Source: Diphasiastrum complanatum
Taxonomy: Eukaryota > Streptophyta > Lycopodiopsida > Lycopodiales > Lycopodiaceae
Direction: 5' to 3'
DNA: 64,000 nucleotides
Assembly (NCBI GenBank): GCA_029204225.1
Contig: CM055104.1
Location: 42,839,502-42,903,501 of the forward strand
Position numbers and translations under genes: made by a program. Position 1 is the first letter of the stretch; each line of letters begins with the position of its first letter. The notes under the pieces are model-generated. The model saw only the letters and a list, made by a program, of their open reading frames with translations, did not search any database and had not been told where the DNA came from. This document shows, one piece after another, positions 23,216 through 33,580 of the stretch.

Positions 23216-24945
23216 ATGGATAGGAGAAAGCAAACAAGGAGAGACTTCTTCTCTCCTGGCTCATCCTCATCTCCTGCGGTTGCCATCACACCCCCTGCTA
23301 GACCTAGAATGCGCAACCGCAGTAGGTGGCTCTCTGAGATACGCAAGTATCAGAGGTCAACAGCTCTATTGATCCCAAGAGCTCCATTCTACCATGTTGT
23401 CTGGAACATAACAAGAAATGATCTCGGACATCACGTTAGATTCACACCGAGTGCTCTTCAGTGCCTTCAGGAGGCTGCTGAAGATTATATTAGTCTTTTT
23501 TTTAGGATTCTTTTTTGCTTGCCATCCATACCAAGAGGGCTACCATAATGCCCAAGGATTCTCAGCTTCTGATGAGAATGAGGGATAGGTATTGTAGGTT
23601 ACATGTATCTCAGCCTGTTGCTCCTAGACCAACTCCTGTAGATAGGACTCATCTTCCTACGAAGCGTCCTAGGAAGCAGATAGCCCCCAAGCATGCTCCT
23701 AAGAAAGTGAAGCCTATTCCAGAATCCATTGTAGATAATGTTGTTGTTGATAATGTTGTAAATATAGCTACCTCTGTTTTGGATACTCCTATAATTGTTG
23801 TAGATACTACAGTTTCACCTCCTCCTCCTCCTCCCAATTTCTATACATATATAGATTCGGATGATTATCTTAAATTTGAGAAAGACATATCGGATGCTAT
23901 AGATACAACTGGTACTCCTTTTTGTTTTAGACTAGAAGAACTTGACTTTAGTATTAATTTTAGAGTTCTAGATTGCTTGGATCTCAAAGACAGACGGGCT
24001 TCTATCAATGATCCTATGATAGAGTCCGGGTTGACACTCTTGCAATTTGACATTGCAAGAGATTCATCAAACGAGTTGTTGATGTTGAGTAACTTTCTGC
24101 TCCAGGCCTTCAAGAAGAATAATGACACATTGTCACAGTGTCTGACAAGTGGATTCACACCAGCAAGAAAGTATCTGGTCATTCCTTATCATACCAAGTA
24201 AGATATATTAAGTGCTTCTTCCTGTTTTATGCATTAACATTGACATTTTCAATTTAAATAGTTCTCAGAATTGTCGCTAAAGTACTTTCAATCTTATTTT
24301 GCAGTGAGCACTGGAGTTTAAACCTGATCTCTATTAAGAGATCTATAAATAATGTTATTAAATGTTCTTGTGTCAAGATGAATTCGGCGAGAAATACGCA
24401 TAAGGATGTAGATATATTCATTCCATATCTAAGTAAATATACTCCTACAGACGTTTCCCATTCCGTGGACTGGCAGATCGTCAGCTTGGAAGTAAACTCT
24501 ATCTTTCTTAATAGCATTTTGAAATCAGTATTCTAATGAAATATTTTCAATCTAATTCATTCTGTTTCATAATTGATTTCTTGTGTGCTGAATTATTTTG
24601 CAGTCGCCCCAGCAAAATGATTCATTCAGCTGTGGGTGGTACACATTGTACAATGTCAAGCTTTTTTTTTAGTGGTTCATCCTTCAACAAGATGTTGATA
24701 TTTCTAAGGTAATAAATTCTGTTTATTCTTATTTTGGAATTATGATTAGTTTTCTATTCTGGTGATGTTATTGGCCATTACTAATACATGAATGTTCTAT
24801 TTTGTAGTTTACACTTCCTAAGTACACATCAAGTCAGGTGTACAGATTTAGACAAGAAATTATCCTGAGTATACTGGCTCGGGCAAGGCTTCAATCTCTC
24901 GTTATTGATGATGGTGCAAAGGATGATGTAGTTGTACTAAACTAA
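23216..24945 (+). CDS. T1 histone H3-like protein fused to a Ulp1/C48-type cysteine protease, four exons
   Basis: Exon 1 (23216-24197) begins with an H3-like tail (MDRRKQTRRDF versus MARTKQTARKS) and runs into an H3 fold: LSEIRKYQRSTALLIPRAPF, VRFTPSALQCLQEAAEDYI, then in an overlapping frame LAIHTKRATIMPKDSQLL. A basic and proline-rich linker follows. The protease then runs ARKYLVIPYH, joined across intron 24198-24304 to NEHWSLNLIS (catalytic His). Intron 24492-24603 precedes SPQQNDSFSCGWYTLYNVK (catalytic Gln/Cys). A last exon is 24808-24945. Introns are about 100 bp, GT-AG. Ulp1 enzymes cleave SUMO-type conjugates. Two T-run-associated frame changes suggest decay, sequence error or slippage. 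Confidence 0.75.
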
Positions 24946-25021
24946 GATAAAAAAAAAAAATATAGATAGCATAGAACAAAAATACATGTATAGACTTCAT
25001 AGAAAAATATACATTGATATA

Positions 25022-26155
25022 TCAAATGTTGCTCCACTTTATAAATTTGAAAGCACAAAATACATGTATAGATGCCCAACTTGGGCTAATGCTTATCTCC
25101 ATTCGGTTTGTGTGACCATTTAGTTCAAAGTCTTGATCCAGTGGTAGCCATGTACCTTCAATTTTCTTGTATCTTTGGTAGATAAATGTGAGACTGAGCA
25201 TTTGCTTTTCGATATGATAACGAAAGATCATTGAGGACTTTTTAATCCTACATTCTATGTCATTATTTGTTCTACTATCCCAGCCTTGATCCATGAGATC
25301 TAACAAAGTCTCATTTGATAAATCCTTGAAAACACATAAAGTTGGTGTCCTACGAACACTAGCACTTGAGAAAAAAATCAAGAAATGTATGCAATGAGAT
25401 AAACCAACTTAGGTGAACAATTTTTGAGCCTGTGCTTATCTTCATAGCATTTTTAATATCAATGAGTAGCTTGCATCTCAAGGATTCAGAAACAATGCTG
25501 TCAGGAGTAGGCCACTCATCACTTTGAAAACTAGGCAATGGAATTGCTTCAAGCTTGCCAAAACTTCCATCTGTTTGTGGCATATATAAAGATTCATAAA
25601 TCTTTATATCACAATCTGCAAGTTCCTTTGGACTTCTTCCTCTGTATTGTAGCTTTCCAACATTAGAGTGAATCACGTCTAATATTCCTGCAAGTGATTG
25701 TGTAGGCTCACATTCACTTAGGCATGATGGATATAAATCTGAAAGAAAAAAACAATGTTGAAGCATTTGAATCATAATCTGAAGAGCATCAATAAAGGAA
25801 ATCACGTACGATTGCTGTAGAGTGCATATGTTTTGATATACTTACAATTACATTTTTGATGATCATGAGGATTGATATCATGTACTTTGATTTCTGAATG
25901 CATATATACATGTTGCACTAAGACTTTTGATATCGATTGACCTCCCAGGGTAGTCTTAATCTCCAAAATTTTTGCTTTCCAATAAGATTTGTAAGTCATT
26001 TTTGCTCTTTTCTTTTGTCGAAAATTGCCCTTTGATGATGGATGCAGCAATACCCATGAGTTCTTCGTATAGTTTGTTGGCTTCTACTTATCAGCTTCAT
26101 CTTTCTCATTGTAAAGAATTACATAATCGATTGTAGATCTAGGTCTCCTCGCCAT
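25022..26155 (-). CDS. T1 right-end reverse gene, unknown family, conserved in T2
   Basis: It reads from MARRPRSTIDYVILYNEKDE (ATG at 26155) through NSWVLLHPSSKGNF, SYWKAKILEIKTT, LVQHVYMHSEIKVHDINPHD, an HQKCNCK segment, a splice near 25750-25850, LYPSCLSECEPTQSLAGILDVIH, LQYRGRSPKELADCDIKIYESLY, SEWPTPDSIVSESL-like blocks and FKDLSNETLLDLMDQGWDSR. T2 (39720-38499) has matching NSWVLMHPSS, LVQHVYMYSEI, CKNLSNSLLSELMDEGWDKR and EKQMLSLCFHYQK. A small-residue/aromatic N-terminal domain of the type W..A.I..I...VQHVY recalls chromatin-reader beta-barrels, but I cannot assign it. The frame has at least one interruption. Confidence 0.55.
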
Positions 26156-26579
26156 TGCTATTTTCAAAGCTTGGGCACCAAAAAACTCTCTGATATGTTA
26201 CTTGATTTTAATTTTTCGTATCACATTTAATCTAATGTGAATGCCAATATAGTCACATTTACTGCGTATACCATATTTTATGTAGCTGTATGTACTATAT
26301 TTCTATAACTGTAACTATTATAGTTAGAAAATTTCATTATCTAACCAGCATAGTAAAGTAGATTTAACTTGAGATATTGACGTCGGGCAAATTAGCACGT
26401 GTCGGACAGGAAAAAGAAACCAATGGGATACGTCCATGCTGCCCGGACACAAATTTCAAAGTTTTCTATATTGCATTTTTATTTTTTAATTAATTTGAAC
26501 TACGTTAGGTAGATTTCAAATCTGTGCATTTTGATTGGGCCTGGTGACGGTCAAAACTAAAGAAAAAAAATAAAAGTAT
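26156..26579. other. T1 right interior, no gene seen
   Basis: AT-rich sequence between the start of the right-end reverse gene and the right terminal repeat. It contains one CACGTG near 26397 and would include the promoter of the reverse gene. Confidence 0.4.
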
Positions 26580-26583
26580 CTTA

Positions 26584-26620
26584 ACAAAAGGTCTTTTTGA
26601 TATTGAGAACTCCTCTAATG
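26584..26620 (-). repeat. Right terminal inverted repeat of T1
   Basis: The reverse complement starts CATTAGAGGAGTTCTCAATA, matching the left end over about 32 bases. Confidence 0.85.
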
Positions 26621-26640
26621 TGATGAAGTTAGCTCTTTCC

Positions 26641-27460
26641 TGTGAGAAATTGGCAAAAATCTAGCTTGGTATTTTTTATGATAGAAGTTTGTAAGTGAAT
26701 CTCACATGTGTGGAGGATGTTCCCACGTGTGGAGAATTGTAAAGTAAATCAAAATGTTTGATATAGGGGTCTCATAGAATTTCATAGTCAAGCATTTAGG
26801 TGTAGGATGTTGATAGGGTCAAATTTGGCATAGATGGCAAATTATCCATTTCCACTTGTAATGCCAATATTGAGCCAAAATAGAGCCAAACTTGTGCCAA
26901 TTAGAGTGTAGACAAGTGTCATGCTTTTGTTTGATGAAGCTTAAGAGGTCCAATAGGATTTAGAGGTGGAACCTTGTGAGGTCCAATAGAAAATTGAGGT
27001 GTGCTTGAATATAGTCCAATAGAATTTAGAGGTGCATGGATCAATGGTCCAATAGGATTAAGAGGTGGCAAAGTGTGATCCAATCATAGTTAAGCATAGT
27101 GGTAGCTCATGAATCTATTAGTATCATTGTACTCCTCCTTTTGGATCTAATTGATTTTGAGATTGAGTGGATTTTGAGTGTCATTGAATTTCTAGCTTTC
27201 TCTCTCTACCCGAGAGCTCATGATGGTTTTTCTCTCTCTACCCGAGGAGAGCAGCTTGTTTTTACTTAGAATACTTTTGGAACACTTCCCACACGTGTGA
27301 GTGAGAGTTGGAAGTGATTGAATGCATGTAGTAGTGTGTTTTTGCCATAGAATCAAAGATAGATCTTGAATCTCAATCTAGTCTTGATCTTGGTGCATCT
27401 ACACACCTTAGGAGATCACAAGTACATGTAGTGGACAATCCACACGTGTGAAATTCAACA
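26641..27460 (+). repeat. 5' LTR of element D
   Basis: 820 bp. It contains repeated 'gtccaatagga' phrases (about five between 26950 and 27060), a CT-rich 'ctttctctctctacccgaga' block given twice, and CACACGTGTG palindromes near 27290 and 27451. Confidence 0.95.
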
Positions 27461-27472
27461 TAATATCAGAGC
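27461..27472 (+). other. Primer-binding site of element D (variant)
   Basis: TAATATCAGAGC, two bases different from the standard TGGTATCAGAGC. Confidence 0.85.
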
Positions 27473-28217
27473 CTACCTAAGGTTACCATGCATTTTGATC
27501 CATTTGAGTGAAAACTATTCATCAATCTTGAGCTAGAAATCGTCAAGGCCCATTTTCCTAGCTATCTTGTTCAATTTTGGATCAAAATAGATCAAAAGGA
27601 CATTGATTGGGTCTGACCTGGTACTGTACGGAATCAGGTGCTCAGACACGTGTGAGGAACATCCAATTTCAGTTTGGGAGTTCTCTTTCACGTTTGATCC
27701 AAAAATCTTGCTAGATAGCTTGTTTTGAAGCTATTTTTGTCTAGTTTCTGATGCAATCAGTTTCATTCCATTTGGTTGAGCCAATCAAAAGTTATAAGCT
27801 TTTGAAGAGGGTTAGGTAGGGCACCTAGATTTAGGTGGACACATTTGGTTTGGTCAAGAGATTGCTTGTTTGATCCAAAATCACAGTTGAATGCTTACCA
27901 ATCTCATCTATATGTGATCTAGTCACTGTTTTGAGATCTCAGCCATTTTGCTTCATGCAATATCATTGTATTTGAGTCAAATTTGGTTTCTTAGTGTATT
28001 TCACATGTGATAAGAGTGTTTGATCCTAACTTTTCCCATACTCCATCATTTGATGTGAAGTAGATCTAGTTTTGGAGAGATTGAGATAGCTAGTGAGAAT
28101 CATCTCACAGTTTGTTGCAAGATCTTGCATAGGAGATGGTAGCACACCATTATTGGATCCTATAGTGAGAGAGAAGCAACATTTTTTATTCATCACTTTT
28201 ATTTATCTCCACTTTAC

Positions 28218-28541
28218 ATGACTTCAATGAGTTCATACTTGTTGCAACCAAGTGAGAGATTGTCTACTTCCAATTATTCAATATGGAAGTTGAGGATGGA
28301 GTCCATCTTGATACTCCAAGATGTGATGGACATTGTACTTGGGATTGAGGAGGAGCCTCAAGTCCTTCAAGAAGTACAAAAATACAAGAAGAGAGCTAGG
28401 ATGGCTCTCCACTACATTAAGATGAATGTCTCTAATGATATATTGAGGGAGATTGGTGATTGTTCTACATCCAAGGAAGCTTGGGATTGTCTCCATGATG
28501 GATCTAATCTTGATATCAAAGACTATCTTGATCTTTTTTAG
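28218..28541 (+). pseudogene. Element D gag, N-terminal part
   Basis: The frame starts MTSMSSYLLQPSERLSTSNY and continues with IWKLRMESILILQDVMDIVL and IKMNVSNDILREIGDCSTSK, the standard N-terminal gag of these Copia families. It is the only forward coding remnant of D. Confidence 0.85.
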
Positions 28542-28549
28542 GCTAGTTA

Positions 28550-30590
28550 CTCTCTCAAGGACGTAAGTGTCCACTTTGGATGCTTTACTTAATCTCAAGA
28601 GGAGTTTACAATTTGCCTCAAAACATGTGAAAACATGATTTTCAAAAAAGTGAGTACCAAGCTCAATCTTGTTCTTACTAGAACCAAGAGCATACTTTTG
28701 ACAATACAATATCTTGCTTTCAAAAAGTATTGGAAACACATCTAAGTCAATAATGACAAGAAACATGTCCATACCATAAGCATCATACAAAACTAGTATA
28801 GCTTTTCTTGAACTTTGAGATCCAAAAAATTCAATGAAGCAAGATAGCATTTCAAGCAAAGGAAGAGAAGCATATATGAATGTGTTGTAGTAGATACAAC
28901 ATAAAGATGCCCCTCTTTGCCATGTAAGGTGAGCCATAAAGACTCGGCCATGCATCTTGAAGATCTTCTTGAAATCATATGAAGAAGAAACTCCTCCTCA
29001 CACATTGGCCCCATCATAACTTGAATACCTTCAAAAAGGATAACTTGTGATGCTTCTTGAGAAGCCTTGATCTCGGCCACTTCCAAGATTGAATCTTCAT
29101 GCAATATGACATCTCTATTCACCATCACATTTGAAATAGAGAGTGTAAAGACACTAAAGGCCTCCTTGATGGATGAGTATCCAATCATGATCCATGAGCT
29201 TGGATCATCCTTCCTTCTTGTTTCCAAGGAAATATGTGCAAAGCAAGCACTACCAAGTTCACTAAGGTGATCAACCTTAGGCTTCATCTTGAATAAAACT
29301 TCATATGGTGCTATTCCTTCAAGAGCTCCAATACTCCTCAAAGCTTTGATCTTCAATGAGAATTTCTTCTCAACATGTGCTTTGAATAATAAGGAATAAT
29401 CATACACCATAATACTTGAAGAGAGAAGATATGTGCATCTTGTGTAATCCTCCTCCTTTGAAATATTGGAAATATAAGAAACATCAAGAGAGTTTGCACT
29501 CTCACTTGGATCCAATTTGTAGATGCCTTCAAATCTTGATCCATATGCAAGGATCTCACCATCCTTCTTAATCACACAATTGTCAATATTGAAATTGACA
29601 TCAAAGCCACTATCAAGAAGTTGGCCAACACTTAAGATGTTCTTTGTAAGCTTTGGGACAAAAAGAACATTGTTGAGAAAGAGATCTTTAGAAGAAGCTT
29701 CAAGGGAATAATCCCTACTCCTTCAATATTGCACTCATGCTTACTTGCAAAGTATATGGTCTTCTTGACTCCATCATAAGGCATAATAGATGAAAAAAAG
29801 TGCTTGGAGCCACACATATGTGAAGATGCTCCACTATCAATATACCATGAGTCATCCTTGTTGAAGGTGGAAGAGGAGAAGCTTGATGCCAAAAGAGAGC
29901 CTTCTCCATCACTTGCAATATAGTCTTCTTTCTCATTGGTGATGTTGGCTTGATTGAGTTGATTCTTCTTCTTGAAGCAATTGGTGGCATAATGGCCTTT
30001 CTTGCCACAATAAAAGCACTTGATCATCTTCTTCTTGAGATTTGAATTAGAAGCATGAGAGGTATCCTCCTCCTCTCCATCTTGGTCTTTAGATTTGTCA
30101 TTAGAGAAGTGATGGTGTTGCTTCTTACTCCTCTCTTTGTGCTTGGCAAATAGAACTTTGCCATCATCATGATTGAGTGATAGCTTGTCCATCCTCAAGA
30201 GTTTGTACTCTTGTCTTGATTCTTAAAAAATAAGCACACTTTGAAGGGCCTCCAAAATTGGTAGCTCCTCCTTAATAGCATAGGATTGGACAAGGTTGTC
30301 ATATTCATCTCTCAAGCAATTGAGAATGACTTGGACTAGCTCACTTTGATTGATTGAGTCACCAATACATGCAAGCTCTCTATGAATATCCTTGACTCTC
30401 AAAACATAATTAGATGCACTCCCATCACTCTTTTGACTACTTTGGAATATTTGATTTCTAAGAGTGAGGAGCCTAGAGGTGTTCTTAGCCTCATAGATGG
30501 ACTTATATAGTTCATTGTATGTGGACTAGTCAAGCTAGAAAGCATAATCTTGATAATCATCATTGTTTCACATCTTATGGTCTTGATCTC
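28550..30590 (-). pseudogene. Element D interior on the minus strand: gag end, zinc knuckle, protease, integrase and module-like remains
   Basis: Minus-strand motifs from right to left: gag C-terminal region (30200-30590), CCHC knuckle CFYCGKKGHYATNC (about 30000), protease WYIDSGASSHMC (about 29840), and integrase C-terminal remains with APYEVLFKMKPKVDHL, DPSSWIMIGYSS and MVNRDVIL (about 29090-29340). Near 28560-28600 is SKASKVDTYVLE, matching the A/E module motif SEASQVDTILY. The order is that of a Copia element but opposite in strand to its LTRs. It is a fossil with several breaks. Confidence 0.8.
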
Positions 30591-30911
30591 CATGATCCTT
30601 ATGAGGCTTGGAAGCCTCAGATTTCTCTATTTATGGTGCATCCATCATGCAAGTGGAACTTTCAAGGCAAAGATCATCATCAAGCATGGAGGAAGCCCAT
30701 GATAATAGTGGCATATTGGTGGAGCTCTCTTCAAAGGCATTGGCAAGAGATCTCTACCAAAGAGATCTTATCATGGATATGGTGAGGGTGCTGCTATGAT
30801 GGATCCCTTGGCTGATCTTCACTTCTTATGCATACCAAAGTATCCACTCAAAAAGATTTACAAACTTCTCAAGTGATCTAGTACCTTTCCAAGCTATTTT
30901 TTGAGGAGGAG
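30591..30911 (+). other. Element D, segment before the 3' LTR
   Basis: No RNase H motifs are visible on either strand. A short forward open frame has no recognisable domain. It ends in the purine tract. Confidence 0.4.
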
Positions 30912-31731
30912 TGTGAGAAATTGGCAAAAATCTAGCTTGGTATTTTTTATGATAGAATTTTGTAAGTGAATCTCACATGTGTGGAGGATGTTCCCACGTG
31001 TGGAGAATTGTAAAGTAAATCAAAATGTTTGATATAGGGGTCTCATAGAATTTCATAGTCAAGCATTTAGGTGTAGGATGTTGATAGGGTCAAATTTGGC
31101 ATAGATGGCAAATTATCCATTTCCACTTGTAATGCCAATATTGAGCCAAAATAGAGCCAAACTTGTGCCAATTAGAGTGTAGACAAGTGTCATGCTTTTG
31201 TTTGATGAAGCTTAAGAGGTCCAATAGGATTTAGAGGTGGAACCTTGTGAGGTCCAATAGAAAATTGAGGTGTGCTTGAATATAGTCCAATAGAATTTAG
31301 AGGTGCATGGATCAATGGTCCAATAGGATTAAAAGGTGGCAAAGTGTGATCCAATCATAGTTAAGCATAGTGGTAGCTCATGAATCTATTATTATCATTG
31401 TACTCCTCCTTTTGGATCTAATTGATTTTGAGATTGAGTGGATTTTGAGTGTCATTGAATTTCTAGCTTTCTCTCTCTACCCGAGAGCTCATGATGGTTT
31501 TTCTCTCTCTACCCAAGGAGAGCAGCTTGTTTTTACTTAGAATACTTTTGGAACACTTCCCACACGTGTGAGTGAGAGTTGGAAGTGATTGAATGCATGT
31601 AGTAGTGTGTTTTTGCCATAGAATCAAAGATAGATCTTGAATCTCAATCTAGTCTTGATCTTGGTGCATCTACACACCTTAGGAGATCACAAGTACATGT
31701 AGTGGACAATCCACACGTGTGAAATTCAACA
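30912..31731 (+). repeat. 3' LTR of element D
   Basis: 820 bp, nearly identical to 26641-27460. Confidence 0.95.
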
Positions 31732-31736
31732 TTTCC

Positions 31737-33233
31737 TTACCTTTTGCATGCTTGAAATTGTCGTGAAGAACCATTGAAACACCATCATTATCCTCAATAC
31801 TAGCCAAGTTAGCACAAAGATGAACATCTCCAATAAGCATATTAGATCTTGGCCTAGATCTAGCATAAGGAAGCTTTTTAGACTTTGCATAAGATCCACC
31901 AATCTTATTGATGCTAAAAGGTAACTTTGGAAAGTTGAAACCAATCTCCTTTTCCATTCCATCCTTTTTGTTATCCATAACAAAAGCATCAAGCTTGAAA
32001 AGTCTACCTTGTCTATTTCCCCTAGCAACCAAGATTTCTTCCTTTGTAATGAAACAAGTATCACCACCAAACTTTACCATGTATCCTTTCTCTGTCATTT
32101 GACCAACACTTAGCAAATTCTTTGAAAGTGAAGGAATGTAAAGAACACCATCAAGTCTTGTTTTCCTATTAGTAGAGAGACAAATAGAAATTGAACCAAT
32201 ACCTTCAATCACACACTCACCACCATTGGCCATGTGAATTGTTTTCTTGGCTCCATCACAAGTGATCAAAGAAGTATAGAACTCTTTGTGACTAGTCATG
32301 TGTGAACTAGCTCCACTATCAATCCACCATGAATCTTTGTCACCTTCACTTGATATTAGACTTGAAGAACACACCAAAAGAGAATCACCACCACCTAGAT
32401 CCTCATCATTAGTAGTAAAGTTGATTTTCTTTCTACCTTCATCTCTTTGCTTCTTCAAACATTCATTTGTAAAATGCCCTTTGATTTCACAATAAAAGCA
32501 TTTCAACTTAGACTTATGTTTTTTTTTTTCCAAAAGAAGAAGTCTCACCTTGATCTTGCCCTTTAGACCACTTGCATTTGCCTTTGCCCTTGAACTTGCC
32601 TTTGATGAACATAGCCTCCTCTTCATAATGAGATGTCGTTGTAGATCCACCTCCTCTTGATTGAAGCCTATACTCCTCATTCACCAAGATCTCTTGCAAA
32701 TCCACAATACTTGGCAAAGTCTTTTGAATAGCAAAACTTTGAACAAGATTAGCATGATCATCCAACAAGCCATTAAGTATAACTTGAACAAGTTCTACCT
32801 CCTTAATGCTTTCATCAATGAATGCTAACTCATCATTGAATGCTTTAACCCTCAAAACAAAAGCATGAGTACTCTCTTCCTTCTTTTGCAAAATTTGAAA
32901 GACTTGCCTCCTAAGAGTAAGCACTCTTGATGTAGACTTGGATTCATAAAGTTTTTTCAAAGCTTTCCAAGCCTCCAAAGATGATGTGCACTTACCAACT
33001 TCCTTGCGAAGTTCACTGGTAACATTCATCTTAATCATGTGTAGAGCTCTTTTAGCTCTCTTGTCATACCTCACTTGATCTTGAGGTGCTTGAGGCCTCT
33101 CCTCCACACGTACAACATTCTCCATCAACTCATTCATCTCCAATAAGGACTCCATCCTCACCTTCCAAGTAGAATAGTTGATTGAGGTAAGCCTATCATT
33201 GCCTTCCAACATGAATCCACCACTTGTAACCAT
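31737..33233 (-). pseudogene. Element B gag, zinc knuckle, protease and start of integrase
   Basis: On the minus strand gag starts MVTSGGFMLEGNDRLTSINY near 33233 with WKVRMESLLEMNEL and IKMNVTSELRKEVGKCTSS. The zinc knuckle CFYCEIKGHFTNEC lies near 32490, protease WWIDSGASSHMTSHKEF near 32320, and the pre-protease/pre-integrase region GRLFKLDAFV near 32000. Little integrase remains before the insertion of D at 31732. It is a fossil with few breaks in this part. Confidence 0.9.
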
Positions 33234-33302
33234 GTTGCAATGACCTAATCTTCTTCTTTCAACCTGTACCAATGCACAAAGCACTCTCTTGAATGTCAAC
33301 AA

Positions 33303-33533
33303 ATAAACTCAAGAAGAAATCACAAAGATATGAACCTCTCAAATCTCTTCTAGCACTTCTAACTAGAAAATCAACACATAGAATAGTGAAATCTTGATCA
33401 ACCTATGATTTATCCTCAATCTAATGATTCTTGCCACTTCCTAAGATTGAAACACACTCAAATGAAGTTCAGTAACCTCACAAACTAGAGATCCAATCAA
33501 AATTAGGGTTTTGAAAAAATCACAAAAATTTAA
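33303..33533 (-). other. Element B leader, proximal part
   Basis: It matches the leader of element A between its primer-binding site and gag (for example 'aaaaccctaattttgattgg'). T2 interrupts it, and the distal part continues at 40201-40482. Confidence 0.8.
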
Positions 33534-33568
33534 CATTAGAGAAAATATGGGCCCAAAGAGGGCCCTAT
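33534..33568 (+). repeat. Left terminal inverted repeat of T2
   Basis: CATTAGAG followed by aaaatatgggcccaaagagggccct. The right end (40166-40200, inverted) keeps the first 11 bases and the 'agagcccgacgagggcct' core. The first eight bases are identical to T1. Confidence 0.75.
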
Positions 33569-33580
33569 AAGAAATGCCAT

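Larger units (their letters stand above)
20306..26620 (+). mobile_element. DNA transposon T1 (TIR element carrying a histone H3-like/Ulp1 gene)
   Basis: The ends are inverted repeats of about 32 bp: 'cattagaggagttctcaat...' at 20306 and its reverse complement ending at 26620. I see no clear target duplication. Inside are four gene areas: a forward coiled-coil ORF (20963-21460), a reverse CPxC-motif gene (21486-22388), a forward histone H3-like/Ulp1 protease gene (23216-24945) and a reverse gene of unknown family (25022-26155). T2 (33534-40200) has the last three in the same order and orientation. No transposase is visible in T1. It lies inside element B. Confidence 0.85.
26641..31731 (+). mobile_element. 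Copia element D, nested in B, with most coding remains antisense to its LTRs
   Basis: The LTRs are 26641-27460 and 30912-31731, 820 bp each, TGTGAGAA...TTCAACA, with about four differences. The perfect target duplication TTTCC lies at 26636-26640 and 31732-31736. The primer-binding-site variant TAATATCAGAGC follows the 5' LTR, and purine tract 'ttgaggaggag' precedes the 3' LTR. A forward gag start lies at 28218-28541, but gag, zinc knuckle, protease and integrase remains at about 28550-30590 lie on the minus strand. The young LTRs with this odd interior suggest the rearranged form itself transposed. It is broken and non-autonomous. Confidence 0.9.

Noticed and set aside
23216-23610. An ordinary host histone H3 gene
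   Set aside because: It lies inside terminal inverted repeats, differs strongly from canonical H3, is followed by a protease domain and has a matching copy in T2.
20306-26620. Interpretation of T1/T2 as Polinton-like elements because of the Ulp1-type protease and terminal inverted repeats
   Set aside because: No protein-primed DNA polymerase B, packaging ATPase, retroviral-type integrase or capsid motif is visible, and T2 holds a DDE-transposase-like gene. A plain DNA transposon is the simpler reading.
26641-31731. Two unrelated elements rather than one element D
   Set aside because: The two 820-bp LTRs are nearly identical and share the TTTCC duplication, so they bound a single insertion.
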